The position numbers and the translations under genes are program-made. From the NCBI GenBank assembly GCA_949752745.1, contig OX457024.1, forward strand, positions 53,012,510 to 53,076,509: a DNA stretch of 64,000 nucleotides, written 5' to 3'. Below are positions 33,940 to 44,609 of the stretch, one piece after another; the first letter of the stretch is position 1; each line of letters starts with the position of its first letter. This DNA is from Protula sp. h YS-2021 (Eukaryota > Annelida > Polychaeta > Sabellida > Serpulidae). The notes beneath the pieces were generated by a model. It worked only from the letters and a program-made list of their open reading frames with translations, was not told where the DNA came from and ran no database searches.

Positions 33940-34048
33940 GTGTTGGTGGAAGAGGATGCGCTGGTACACCTTGCATATTCGGATGTACTCCAACAGCCAT
34001 GGGTTTCGCCTGTGGATGTCCTCCGGGCTATCAGAGCATGGGACAAGG
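33940..34048 (+). CDS. FBN-like: fibrillin exon: last EGF-like module
   Basis: Starts in phase 1 and ends in phase 2. It reads VGGRGCAGTPCIFGCTP, then AMGFACGCPPGYQSMGQG, joining to HC at the next exon to give GQGHC. This mirrors the final vertebrate module, which also ends GCPPG-Y/F...G-Q-G-H-C. The N-terminal D-x-D/N-E-C calcium motif is replaced by GGRGC, so this module probably does not bind calcium. Acceptor TTTTGGCAG ends at 33939; donor GTATGG begins at 34049. Confidence 0.88.
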
Positions 34049-34814
34049 GTATGGCATATTATTACGTTCAGGAAATCGGCGTGTTATGTGATTAAATTAC
34101 ATTTAACAACTTATGCAAAATCCTCTTTCAAATAGGGGAACGCTTCCTCCATATCTGTCCGTCCGCCTATCTGTCACGTTTTATCTTTTTGAGGTACAAT
34201 ATCTTTAAAGCAGGTGTGTTAAATGTGTTTAAAAATTAATATTATTTCATGTGAAAAGAAACAAGCCGAGTTCTGTTATTTATATTCTTGGATACCATGC
34301 GTGTAAACGTGACTTTTTCCTCAGAACTGTTTTTAACTTCAGGCTGAACAAATACTAGAAACATTTTGCGTGTTTGATGTAGCTGGTGGTCAGGCTAAAC
34401 AGCGATTTTCTCAGCGTTACGTGTTTTATGGAATCCGCGACAACTGGCACCTGGACAAGTGGCACCTGGCAACTCGCAACCAGACAACTGGCACTTGAAC
34501 AGCTCGCACCCAAGTGAAAAAGTGGACAACCCGCATCTGGGATATTTATTCTAAAAATTTCAACGGGGAGAGGGTGATGGGATGCATAGTGGTATCACAA
34601 ATATATTTAACAGCCACATTACAATTTGTTTAGCAACTAGTCTTACAGCACTTTCTTCGTTTCGAAGGGAATCTCCTCTCTTAATTGCAATAACTGTTAT
34701 TCTTCTCTCTACACTGCAAACCTTTGTTGTTTATTCATGCTAATACTAATTACACATTAAACCAATCAATCGCAGCATCTCGCAAAGTTCCCACATGATC
34801 TATCACTTTCACTT

Positions 34815-35250
34815 GTTTTCCTCTTAATTTTTCTTGTTCACTGCACGCCATCCGATGTTGTGCGCAATGCCGCTTATGAACTGCGAGATGAACTTTCGAC
34901 CAGCTGCGCGGTCCGCACAGAGTCGTTTAAGTCGCTGTTGCAATTGCGTATATTCGGGACGAGTGCGGTAATAATCTCCCAGATATACCAGATCGAAAGG
35001 TGAAAAACGACATGTTGTTCGTTGTTGACTCATCGTCCACTGTTGTCTGATGAACGTTCCAACTCTTCTCATGCTGATTACATTGCGTTGCGCATTGCAA
35101 CGCCGGCGATAAGTTCTTCCGATGTACGCGTGGGCAAAATAGGCAAGCAAGTCGTTTGCCTCCTCTGGTAGAAACATGTACAAATATCAAGTTCACAGTG
35201 ATCGACAATTGCCTAGAAGAATTCCTCGAAAGTCGGTTGGGACTTTCCAT
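34815..35250 (-). pseudogene. MULE transposase C-terminal part
   Basis: LPEEANDLLAYFAHAYIGRT, RRRCNAQ and, one frame over, WNVHQTTVDDESTTNNM are the segment after the catalytic core in MULE transposases of FLYWCH type, where a W-N-M-H/Y...T-N-N-x-x-E-x-x-H block is conserved. The frameshift falls between RRVGTF and WNVHQ. The frame ends near 34824. It lies downstream, on the minus strand, of the catalytic-region piece at 35284-35472, in natural order. Confidence 0.65.
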
Positions 35251-35283
35251 GGATAAATGTAAAATGTAGAAACTGACGTGTTA

Positions 35284-35472
35284 CTAAGAGGTACGCGAAC
35301 GACATAGACCTTTGTGAAACCAGGACAGGCCGTTTATGAACCACGTACCACCGAATGCCATGAGCCTCATAGCGGGTTTAGCACAAAGTATCAAAATTCG
35401 GCTATTTGCGTTTTGACCGTTGCCATAAATGAGAAACCGTCGGGGATGTTCCCCGGCTATTTCGCATAACAC
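35284..35472 (-). pseudogene. MULE transposase catalytic-region fragment
   Basis: RFLIYGNGQNANSRILILCA and GGTWFINGLSWFHKGLCRS correspond to the MULE segment F-L-x-x-D-x-G...R-I-x-I-F followed by T-W-F-M/V-D-G-T-F. The catalytic Asp of W-F-x-D-G-T-F reads Asn here, so the active site is lost. Between this piece and the C-terminal fragment most of the catalytic core is missing. Confidence 0.65.
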
Positions 35473-36612
35473 CCCTTCGATGACCAGGTCCCGTGCGTGG
35501 TTAGGTTAGCGCGTCCTTCCGCCTCTGACGCCCAAAGGCTTTCTTCAGAGTTTGCTCACGGCCCATCAGGAGTCGGGCATCGCCTGGCAAATTGGTCTTA
35601 GCACTCATAGAAATCATAGTCGCGGGTCGCACCTGTGTCTGTTTGGCAAAGGTCTTCAGGGCCAATTTAGCCAGCTGCACCTGAACCTAAAACAGAGTAT
35701 TTCATGCATTAGTCAACTTTTTAGCCATTTTTGATTCAAGTAAATGACAGCGATAATTGTTCCTCTTTTAATAAAATTACTCTTTTAAATCAATTTAAAC
35801 GATACAAAAATAATGAACAAACTAAAATTTGATTGCTCTGCTCTGGCAAGAGTTGTGGTTATGGTCGTTTATCAGTTGAGGCTGTAAAAAGTCATTTGTG
35901 GTATTTACAAATGCTGTGCATCTCTTTCCCATGCATCGGCAATAGATTTCTCTACTTTTTAAAGCCTTGTTGTTGTTGTAGATAAACCTTATTCCAACCT
36001 TATTTGGGCTTTACACGGTGACTAGGTATAAAATCTATGGTGAAGTGAAACTGATAACGTATCGCTTAAAGCGCACCTATTATATACTTAGCCGCAGGGG
36101 TGTGGAAACTTTTGCCGTGATTTAGAATTCACGCATGCAGCCGAATCACCGATCACAAACAATTTGAATTTAATTGAATAGATCAGTGAAATAAACATGT
36201 GGATTCGCGTAATACCTACATTCTGCCATCTCATTCAATTAGAATTTTTATCCATCCCTATAATCTTTGCCATGTATGATTAAGATGTGGATTCGCGTTA
36301 GAAATGTAGTTTTTGCATAGCTCCGGAGTATCTCAACATATTCTCCTCACGGAGTAATCCATTACAGAACAATAATTTTTGGAGTATTTCTTGGCACATT
36401 TTACATTACTTTTATTACAGAAAAATTACAGAAAAAAATTCTGTAATTGTTATTCTTTACTTTTATAAAAGGAAAAAATTAAAATTAATTTTAGGTGCAA
36501 ATAAATGCAGCTGCCAGTTGTCCAGGTGCGAGTTGTCTGGATACTGTTTAATGTGTGTATATGTGTCTAGTAGCAGCAGTGGTAGTAGTAGGTTTGTAGA
36601 CACTTCATTTTG

Positions 36613-36975
36613 TTAATACGACAACTCTCGAACGAAGCGTCGCATCGGCTTCAAACTCGGTGGGATCATGCCTTCGATTGGTCCACACGTTGGGTAATGC
36701 GTGACGCCATATGAAATTAAAACGTGATCAAATGTCATCACTGCCACTGCAGAAAGAATATCAGCTTCAAACTCGGTAAGATAATCCGTTGGATTCGTCG
36801 GACGGTTCGTATTGCATTGTATATAGCGTAACGGATGACGTTATATGACGCCAAACATGTTGCGGTCACTTTGCTTTCTTAATACAATAACTCTCGATCG
36901 ACAAGCCGGAGCAGCTTTAAACTTGATGAGATTATGCCTTAGGTTGGATAACCGCTTGCTACCGTATCTGACGCA
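36613..36975. repeat. diverged tandem repeat, three units
   Basis: Units near 36613-36725, 36760-36870 and 36877-36975 share TTAATAC-A-AACTCTCGA, GCTTCAAACT-G-TGAGAT-AT-CCTT and a TGACGCCATAT end. Polinton 2 begins directly after the last unit. Origin unknown. Confidence 0.5.
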
Positions 36976-36986
36976 TATCGGACAGT

Positions 36987-37400
36987 AGTAGATAGAAAAT
37001 AGGGGTATGAAAACAGTTTTCGGAAGTTGGAGTTATAAAAACAGTTTTCGGAAGTTTCATTGTGAGTCAGAACCCACAATGCCATTTCCGGAAAGGGTTT
37101 TCATAACTCCAACTTCCAGAAACTGCTTTCATACCCCTATTTTGGGTCTCAATCTGAAATAAACAAATAAAAGAATAACAAATAAATAAAAATGACAAAT
37201 AAATAAAAAATAAATAAACAAATAAAAAAGATAAAAAATAAATTAAAAAAGTGCTGACTCAGTGTATAAAACCTGGGTATGAAAACATTTTCCGAAAATG
37301 ATATGAAAACAGTTTCCAGAATTGGCATTGTCGGTAATACCCCCTCCGGTTTCCAGTTTGTGTTTTCAAACCCCTGGGTATATGAAAACAGTTTCGTCAT
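36987..37400 (+). repeat. left terminal inverted repeat of Polinton 2
   Basis: Pairs with 44610-44974. The tip is itself palindromic: 36996-37036 (AAAATAGGGGTATGAAAACA...) is repeated inverted at 37102-37143. Further in, TTTCGTCATCCCATCCGAGC (37447-37466) matches the complement of the sequence near 44610-44635. Confidence 0.75.
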
Positions 37401-37439
37401 GATTTCGTCACATCACGGAGCCACATTCATCAAAGTACG

Positions 37440-38045
37440 GACGTAGTTTCGTCATCCCATCCGAGCACGTTCCGACGTCATTGATGACGTCATTTACTCA
37501 AAATGTCAGAAGAGCATATCTTTTAGACTACAGGGTTAATTTAAACCAGTTTCTCATATAATATTCAGTAAGACTTAAGGTTTTTATTGATGGCGTCACT
37601 GATTGCATCATAGTTGATGTCATTTACTCAAAATGTCAAACGAGCATATCTTTAAAACCGATTTCAACCATCTTTTCACCATAGTATTCAGTAAGACTTT
37701 AGGTTTTTATTGATGACGGCACTGATGACGTGATTTACTGAAAATTTGAATCAAGCATAACTTTAAAACTATAGTACCGATTTCAAGCATCTTTTATTAT
37801 TCAATAAGATTTTAAGTTTTTGTTAATGACGTCACTGATGACGTCATTGATGACCGGTTTCAACCATCTTTTCAACATAGCATTGAGTAAAACTTAAGAT
37901 TTTATTGCTGACGATTTTAATCGAGCATATCTTCAAAACTATTCGGTCGGCTTTTCACCATATTGTTCAATAAGACTTTAAGCTTTTTATGATGCCATTG
38001 ATGATGTCACTTAAGCATCTTTTCAGATAATTGCTCAGCATGACT
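37440..38045. repeat. left subterminal repeats with TGACGTCA palindromes
   Basis: About four units of roughly 120-140 bp contain GATGACGTCATTTACTCAAAA, AGCATATCTTTAAAAC, CATCTTTTCACCATA and TTCA(G/A)TAAGACTT-A-GTTTTTATT. Perfect TGACGTCA (CRE/ATF-type) octamers are at 37485-37492, 37827-37834 and 37839-37846; other units carry one-base variants. The inverted counterpart is at 44280-44600. Confidence 0.7.
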
Positions 38046-38056
38046 TATATACCAAC

Positions 38057-38164
38057 AAGTTCGACACCATTGAAATCAATATCAAGAACGACATAGGGTT
38101 AAACGAAGCATGTGAAACTGGTAGAGTCACCTGTAAACTTCATTTTAAACAGAAAGCAGTATGA
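38057..38164 (+). pseudogene. Polinton 2 penton-like protein, C-terminal fragment
   Basis: The frame reads KFDTIEINIKNDIGLNEACE and ends KLHFKQKAV with a stop. The F-x-T-I/V-E-I-x-I-x-x-D and final V-x-L-H-F-R/K landmarks are the C terminus of the Polinton penton-type protein. Only about 35 codons survive; the rest has been replaced by the subterminal repeat region, pointing to an internal deletion. An ATG overlaps its stop (ATGA), as if the next gene began there, but that frame is closed after 11 codons. Confidence 0.55.
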
Positions 38165-38434
38165 AGCCTTATATTTACAATTCAAACATTTATTGAAACC
38201 ATTCATCACTCGGAAGAAAGCCTCAACTCAGAGCAAACGCTACAGCCCATTTACAAAGACACGGCAGGGCAAATAGATTCTTTAAATTGAACAAGGCTAA
38301 TCCGTTACAGAACATTCCAGAGTTAACCATAAGAGAGAATGGACAACCCATTGCTGAGCCCCCTGGATACCATGGTTTAAGCTCTCGCTATATATACACA
38401 CACGCAATAGTCAATCGGTGGGCGTCATGGACTC
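38165..38434. other. remnant between penton and capsid genes of Polinton 2
   Basis: Short open pieces such as LRANATAHLQRHGRANRFF and RENGQPIAEPPGYHGLSS are present, but I recognise none as a specific Polinton protein. The region probably holds a decayed small capsid-associated gene. Confidence 0.3.
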
Positions 38435-39150
38435 ATTACCCCTTATATGTTTGAGCAAGAAAGGTACCGTTCAAGTGGTATCAATGTAAAACTACGCTTC
38501 CATAGACAAAAGGATGGTTACATATTGATGACACCTGCAGAGAACTATCGAATTGACTTGATGGAATGTTTCTTAATTGTTCGAAAAGTTCAAGCAAGTG
38601 TACAATTAGGTTATGCTGATGCACTATTGCAAACGTCGGCTAAATTCCCCATTAAACGTAAAGAATGTAGTTTCTGTACCTGCTCGGTTTTGCACATTCG
38701 TAAAAGATGTGTCTTGGAGAATTACCAAAACGAGTTGTGATAGGTATGGTGATGAGCTCAGCTTTTTCTGGAAGAGGAGATAATTATCCTTACAACATTA
38801 ACTTCATTCAACTTTACACAGATGGTGAACCTGTAGCTACCAAAGCTCTTCAACCGAATATGGTCGAAAAGACTTATTTACAATGCTATGAAACGTTGTT
38901 TCGAGGAATTGGTAGACTGAATGTAGGCATGAGCTGTATAAGCAAGCGTGAAGACTGGGATAAAAGCTATTCACTCTTTGCCTTTGACTTAATATGAGAC
39001 TATGATGACAATAACTACTATTGTATTATAAAACATGGAAACTTAAGGCTGAAGTGAATTTTGCTGAAGGACTGCGGCATCTGAAATAACAGGTAGTCGG
39101 AATATTCAGTTTGACTATACATATTGAATACGTGACAGATTAAAGCTATT
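38435..39150 (+). pseudogene. Polinton 2 major capsid protein, C-terminal half
   Basis: YMFEQERYRSSGINVKLRF, YRIDLMECFLIVRKVQASVQ and LGYADALLQTSAKFPIKRKE correspond to the second jelly roll of the Polinton capsid protein. A frame change near 38665-38710 leads to LGELPKRVVIGMVMSSAFSG, NYPYNINFIQLYTDGEPV, YETLFRGIGRL and SYSLFAFDLI. After a TGA at 38995 the family sequence continues (HGNLRLKVNFAEGL). The N-terminal half is absent. The same blocks occur in remnant 1 (for instance LPQRIVI versus LPKRVVI) but the two are clearly different sequences, so they represent two Polinton lineages. Confidence 0.82.
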
Positions 39151-39165
39151 TTTAGATCTGACTAT

Positions 39166-39606
39166 ATGACTAAAGATATCTTTCATGGTGTATTTGCTAT
39201 TGATCAGTTACCAACATGGCAACCGGGGCTTATGTTAGTCATACAGATGAACAGAATAAGCCTCGGCAACATTGGTTGGTGGTATATAATAAAGAGTATT
39301 TTGATTCATATAGTATAGCACCTACAGATAAAGGCTTAGTTCAATTTTTAGGAAAAAACTGTGTTAAAAATAGTCTACCATTACAACATGCATTGTCAAA
39401 TGCATGTGGATTTTACTGTGTTGTATTATATTTTACAATGGGCTTGAGGTGTAAATGTAGAAGACATTCTAGAGGTACATAGAAACAGTGACAGTGATTT
39501 TATTGTAAAGCATGTGATTTATGATCGCTATAAACTTTTGCTTTATCAAATGATGTTAGTAGAGTGTGTGTTAAAAATGAATTGTGATTCAAGTACTTGT
39601 TGGTAA
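39166..39606 (+). pseudogene. Polinton 2 adenovirus-like cysteine protease (PRO)
   Basis: From the ATG at 39166 it reads MTKDIFHGVFAIDQLPTW, then after a one-base shift near 39213 YVSHTDEQNKPRQHWLVVYN, YFDSYSIAPTDKGLVQFL, LPLQHALSNACGFYCVVLYF, and after a second shift ends YDRYKLLLYQMM. QHW holds the catalytic His, LQH the oxyanion Gln and ACGFYC the nucleophile, so all catalytic residues survive although the frame is broken twice. The enzyme processes capsid proteins. It follows the capsid gene as in other Polintons. Confidence 0.78.
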
Positions 39607-39744
39607 ATAAAAAACTCAAATTTTCATTTCAAACACATATAAATAGAAACGCATTCAAATATACATTCAATTTTGTTTCACATATATTTTTAACATTTAA
39701 ATAAAAACATTAAATATACCATTTAACTATTAAATAATCACATA

Positions 39745-39972
39745 CTAACACAGAATAACAAGTGTGATACATTTCTGACAAAAATTGTTTGATTGACACT
39801 GCTTACAGTCATCACGGTGACAGTGACATATTTTACCGTCAAACAGTAAACAGCCGCAGAATTCACGCATCAAATTATGTTCATTCTTTTCAGTTTTATT
39901 ATAGTTCAGCACCTCTTGCAGTTTCTTCTCACTCAGCCTGGTTTGTTTCATGTAATGGTTCTTTAATGACAT
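39745..39972 (-). CDS. small Cys/His-rich frame in Polinton 2
   Basis: A 75-codon minus-strand frame with CGCLLFDGKICHCHRDDCKQ and CQSNNFCQKC at its end, a dense Cys/His cluster that could bind zinc. Upstream on the same strand another frame carries CEMCRS. It sits downstream of the polymerase gene on the same strand. I do not know a named Polinton protein with this motif. It may be a genuine small accessory gene, possibly spliced or frameshifted. Confidence 0.35.
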   Translation of the reverse strand: MSLKNHYMKQTRLSEKKLQEVLNYNKTEKNEHNLMREFCGCLLFDGKICHCHRDDCKQCQSNNFCQKCITLVILC

Positions 39973-40095
39973 GGTTAGCTTCTACACATTTCACATTCTG
40001 AATAAATTACATCATCTATCAATGAAATTGTGTTCAGAAATAATATCCACTCGTTTTCATTCAAATTAATGTACGTGTTATACGTTATCATTTAC

Positions 40096-40335
40096 TCAAT
40101 GAATTCTGTGGGAAGATACAAACTGTCGGCCCACAAATCTGGTGGCTTTCACACCCTTTTCATTACTCAGTATCACTTCACACCCTTCCACTATTAGGTG
40201 TACATGTTTTCTAACTGTTTCCGACTGCTTAAGCGAATAGGTAATACATTTGGCTCTTCCTTTTAAACATATGATATAGTTTTTTTCTACATTCTTCTCC
40301 ACTGTAAACATTTCAATTGCACTTACAGGAAGCAT
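40096..40335 (-). CDS. small unidentified frame in Polinton 2
   Basis: A 79-codon frame from an ATG (MLPVSAIEMFTVEKNVEKNY) with mixed hydrophobic and charged residues, lying between the polymerase and the Cys-rich frame on the minus strand. Just upstream is an ACACACAC tract and a TATATA, and two TGACGTCA octamers (40395-40402, 40406-40413) occur 60-80 bp before its start, which could form a promoter. No family is recognised. Confidence 0.35.
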   Translation of the reverse strand: MLPVSAIEMFTVEKNVEKNYIICLKGRAKCITYSLKQSETVRKHVHLIVEGCEVILSNEKGVKATRFVGRQFVSSHRIH

Positions 40336-40409
40336 TTTGTGTGCATGTGTGTGTGTGTAAACAGTGGCTTATATACTTACTGATTACGTCATAATGACGT
40401 CATCATGAC

Positions 40410-43400
40410 GTCACAATATCCAAAGGCAAAGTACTACCACCATCGTTCAACACATACCTGTTTTCGTCAAATGGAGAGAATGCTACCTTTACAACTCATT
40501 CCGCATAAACTTTATGCTCATGACTTCGTAACATATTGCTTGCCGCTACGGTCTGTTTTTTTCCAGAGTTATAGTCTTCATGTCTCATTTTTCTTATATG
40601 TGCCCGACAGATACCTTTAGCGGTTTTTTTCTATTCAATATGTAAAAAGCTGTGCATTTTGGATTGTAAACCCACAAACTCTTCTATAGGAAGACCTGCA
40701 ATTTCATCCTTCGTCTTTCCAATCACTTTTATGTTTGCGATGGAATGAAGGAAATGGCATGTAGGGTAATCACATGTATCAAAGTAACACATATCTTGTT
40801 ACATACATATCTTGTCAAGTCACTTGTTTCAATACAGTAACACAAACTGTCTGTATCAGTAGACAACCGTTTTGCTTTTTACATACAAATGATGAAAGTC
40901 ATACAGTAACGTTTTGCTGAGATCTTTGCTGAATCCAACATAAATCGATTTGGTTTACAGCAGTTCAACCAGTTTCAAGTGAACTGCAGCTAAATTCTTC
41001 TTTAAAACTTTTGAAACGATGGAATGTTGGTTTTACTACAAGCTTCTTAAAGTGTTTCTCATTATTCACCAATTCTAATTAAATTCGTTTGCGCACATTT
41101 TCCATTGTCCTCTCAAATATAGAATCATTCATGAGTTTGAAAAAAACCTTCTCAAACAAATTTTTACGCTTTTCTATAGTCAGGTTGATGTATAGCTCTA
41201 ACCATTTATTCTGTCTGAACATATGAATTTTTGTTAATTTTAAATCTAAAAAAAAAAAATACTGCTGTAAATTCCGGTTAAGTACAACAATGGAATATAG
41301 AGTAGAGATCAGTTTCTCACATAATTTCCCCTTCAAGTTTAATTTGTTCTTGAGTTCTTTACTGTAAGGGCAAAATTCCTCTTATTCAACACTTCGTCGC
41401 TCTACAGCTGGGTAGTCACTATGAAGAGCATGAAGGTGATCTGGATAGTCTAAGTCCACTTCCAATATATAATCTATGTCCATCTTTCGGGATAGACATG
41501 ACATCAGTAGAATCCAAGTCTTCTACCCATGTAAAATTTCCTTCTGAATACTTTACAGCAAAAAATTCCTTCTGGAAGGTACTGACTCACTTCCCAACCG
41601 TACAAATGATTGTCATCAAGAGCTGTTGGGTGGGATCATAAGTACTTTTATATTCACTATTTGCCTTGGCATACTTGTGACTTATCACAGAGATACCACC
41701 ACGTATGCCTTTCTCTGTCATTTGATGCATATCAATGTCATTGATAACAGACAATGCAACATTTGTATGCCGAACCATAGCAGGCCGGAAACTGCATAAT
41801 AACGTGCTGGATCCAATTTGTAAGTAGTTAAACACACGTGTGAAAATTTTCAAACGCGTCAGCTAATAACATGACGTCTGTTTTTAAGTACAAATCATGA
41901 TAGTCTCCTAATGTGGGACAGTTAAATGCCTCGCATACATTCTGTGCATGTTTAAAGACGTCCTCACTGATACCTTCCTCACTCAATGTACTGTAGAATA
42001 TGTTCTGTGAAGAAAGGCTGGATACATAAAATTAATCATGTTCATCCACAAATCACATGAGTTTACTACCTTTCTCAACTGCAAATCTTGCTGGTAAATG
42101 TTTTCAATGGTTGATGTCATGATTTGGAATTGTGGTTTGTCTTCGGTTGCTAAGTTGTTTACCAGCTTTTGTATAGATGCTCCCATAAATTAAAGAGTCA
42201 ATGAACCGCAAATTATCTAATGAAAAGAATATGTACTAGACAGTAGTATTTGTAACAGAATGTAATTTAATTTCCTTAAACTGTCCAATCTTCCCCACAA
42301 TGAAATGGTTGTCGTAGCTCCGTAAGTTGTGAAATACAACGGGCATGATAAAGGAATCCTCATGACCCTGGCTCTTTTTCGTCAAACGATATTGCAAATT
42401 ACAGCAGCACCGCGGCACAGTCTGGTGACATGATCAAGATCTCCTACTCAGTCAGATCCTAAGGTAGTATAATAAATAAAACAAGTGGTATCAGCTTCAA
42501 AATTATGGATGCTTTCCGGCGTCATTTCCAGTGGTCTAGCATTCATTAAAATTTCCGTGATGCGATTTTTTTCTTTCATCAGTTCTTATAAGAATACATC
42601 ATTGTCATTGTCTCCTTGATACACTACTGGTAGTCTTGAATATTGAGCGCCGGTATTGACAACAACGTCAGCAAAACTTTTTGCTTTATGATGGTGGTTC
42701 TTGACACTATCCTCTTCTTTTTGTAAAGCTTTCAAAATCCGCATAGATGATAAATGGTATCTTTTTTCTGCTTTGCAATTCCCTTGAATCGAATCACTAA
42801 ATCTTCTTTCTCGGGAAAAGTCAATCGTTGTGCTGGTTTTTCATGCAGACTAGCTGATGTTCATCCAACAAATGGTCTCGAATGTCTGCATGGAGACAGT
42901 TGCAACAGTAATACATGCCTCCTTTATATTTCGTGCGTCTATACATAAACACATTAAAATCCCGAATCAAACAATAGTGGTTATGCTCTCCCTTGCTGAT
43001 GAGCAATGAATAAGTTTGTATCTCGTAATTATATTTACTCAAATAAATAGATAACACTTTGTTATTTTCACACCCGAACCCATTTATGGATAAGCTGTTG
43101 CTCTTTACACAGGTTGGTGCTTCACGCACGGATGTTGGAAAGAAGATACTTTTCACGTTTAGCTGATTTTCATAGTCTGTGTAATGACTCAGCTGGTTTA
43201 GATTTTGATTTTGAACATGAAGATGTGCCAAGACTGAATATAAAAACATTTCTGGTCAGTGTTTTTAATGTTCACAATTGCTCCTGTTCTTGCTATTGGT
43301 CTAGGTAATGGTAAATAAGAAATACCTGTCAGTGGATTGTATGCAGCAGTATGCACTTCAATATTGTCCACTTTATCTAAATGCCATCCTGAACCCTCAC

Positions 43401-44200
43401 GCACAGATTCTTGAAGCTTTGTGTGTGTTTTAAACACTTCAGATAATGCATCTTGAATCTCATCTGGTTTCAATGTAGTATATGTTTTACTCCCTTGGTA
43501 AATTTCATGCGTTTTTTCTAACATATTCCCTTCTTTATTTTTCACCATTTTGGCTTATGCTGCGTGTAGGGTGACATGCATTTTATTCCTCCTTTAATAT
43601 CTTCCCTTAAATGATGTTCAATGTCAGGTTCCAATTCCTTTAAGGCTATTAAAATACCATGATCGTGTTTGGGTTTAAGCACCTTTTCTCTCGCATGGTT
43701 TTGCATACCTTTTCGATACCCGTGACCTACTTGTGAGACGTGTTGCTTTTTGTTCCTGATGCTACATACTAATCGATGATGTCCGAGAAGCTTACTACTG
43801 CTAAACGTTTTTCCACAATCTGTACCTATAAGAGTAAGGCGTTGGTGATTGGCACTATGATGATGCTGTAACGTGCGTGGTTTATCACATGGTTCAGGCT
43901 CTATTTCTTCGGTTTACAAAGTGTCAGCCTGTACAACGTGCTCTATGTCATTAAGCTCATCCTCAGTAATTGGTAAGGGAGAACAAGCATGCTCCTGTGC
44001 TTCACGCTCTATCTCATCAAGTTCATTTTCATTGATGGGTAAGGGTGACCAACTAATACCGTCTTCTCTTAACTTGTTGAGAGCATTTCAATACCAATAA
44101 TAATAGCCTCCTCTACTGTTGCACCAATAGCAAATAAACCGATTAATTCCAGGCAAATAGTCATCCATAGTAAAACTTCATCTTTCTAAGCTAGAATTTG
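40410..44200 (-). pseudogene. Polinton 2 protein-primed family-B DNA polymerase (pPolB)
   Basis: Minus-strand pieces in order: a charged N terminus; a finger-like CGKTFSSSKLLGHHRLVC (about 43.8 kb); EIQDALSEVFKTHTKLQESV and LTGISYLPLPRPIARTGAIV (43198-43548); GMYYCCNCLHADIRDHLLDE (about 42.85 kb); FHNLRSYDNHFI (exonuclease II, about 42.33 kb); DDNHLYGWEVSQYLP (motif A, about 41.59-41.64 kb); FFKLMNDSIFERTMENVRKR (motif B, about 41.08-41.15 kb); STDTDSLCY (motif C, about 40.85-40.87 kb); and EIAGLPIEEFVGLQSKMHS near 40.7 kb. This is the self-synthesising transposon polymerase that starts from a terminal protein. Motif residues are kept, but many frameshifts and stops make it inactive. The N-terminal SPLPI-x-E-x-EL-x-x-IE motif is tandemly duplicated. 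Confidence 0.82.
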
Positions 44201-44279
44201 TTTTCGCCGTGTGTAACAGTGTAATTCATGCACCAATTTTGAAAATGACGTAATCAATAAATAAGGTAATCAGTAATAT

Positions 44280-44600
44280 CGCCAATATAAATTAAGTCTT
44301 GCTGAATACTATAGCGAAACGATGGCTGAAATCGATCCAGTAGTTTAAAAGTTATGCTCGTTTGACATTTTGAGTAAATGACGTCATCAATGACGTTATC
44401 AGTGACGTCATCAACAAAACTTTAAGTCTTGCTGAATAGCATGGTACATCGGTAAAAAAGTTATACTCGATTAAATTTTCTTGTAAATGACGTCATCAAT
44501 GGCGTCATCGGGGTGACGTTCTCAATAAAACTTAAAGTCTTACTAAATACTATGGTAAATACTATGGTTTAACATTTTGAGCAAATGACGTCATCAGTGA
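44280..44600. repeat. right subterminal repeats with TGACGTCA palindromes
   Basis: Inverted counterpart of 37440-38045: AAAACTT-AAGTCTT-CTGAATA, ATGGTAAAT/GAAA, TTTGACATTTTGAGTAAATG and TGACGTCATCA. Perfect octamers lie at 44379-44386, 44403-44410, 44488-44495 and 44586-44593. Confidence 0.7.
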
Positions 44601-44609
44601 CGTCCGAAC

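Larger units (their letters stand above)
34431..36544 (-). mobile_element. MULE (Mutator-like) transposon derivative with TIRs
   Basis: Left end GAATCCGCGACAACTGGCAC and right end (complement) GTATCCAGACAACTCGCACC are inverted repeats continuing for about 40 bp, built of repeated GACAACTGGCACCTG-type units. Immediately outside are TGTTTTATG (34422-34430) and TGTTTAATG (36545-36553), an 8-of-9 match, the length expected for MULE target duplications. Between the ends lie minus-strand pieces of a FLYWCH/MULE-type transposase. The element is much shorter than an autonomous copy and cannot encode a working enzyme. Confidence 0.7.
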
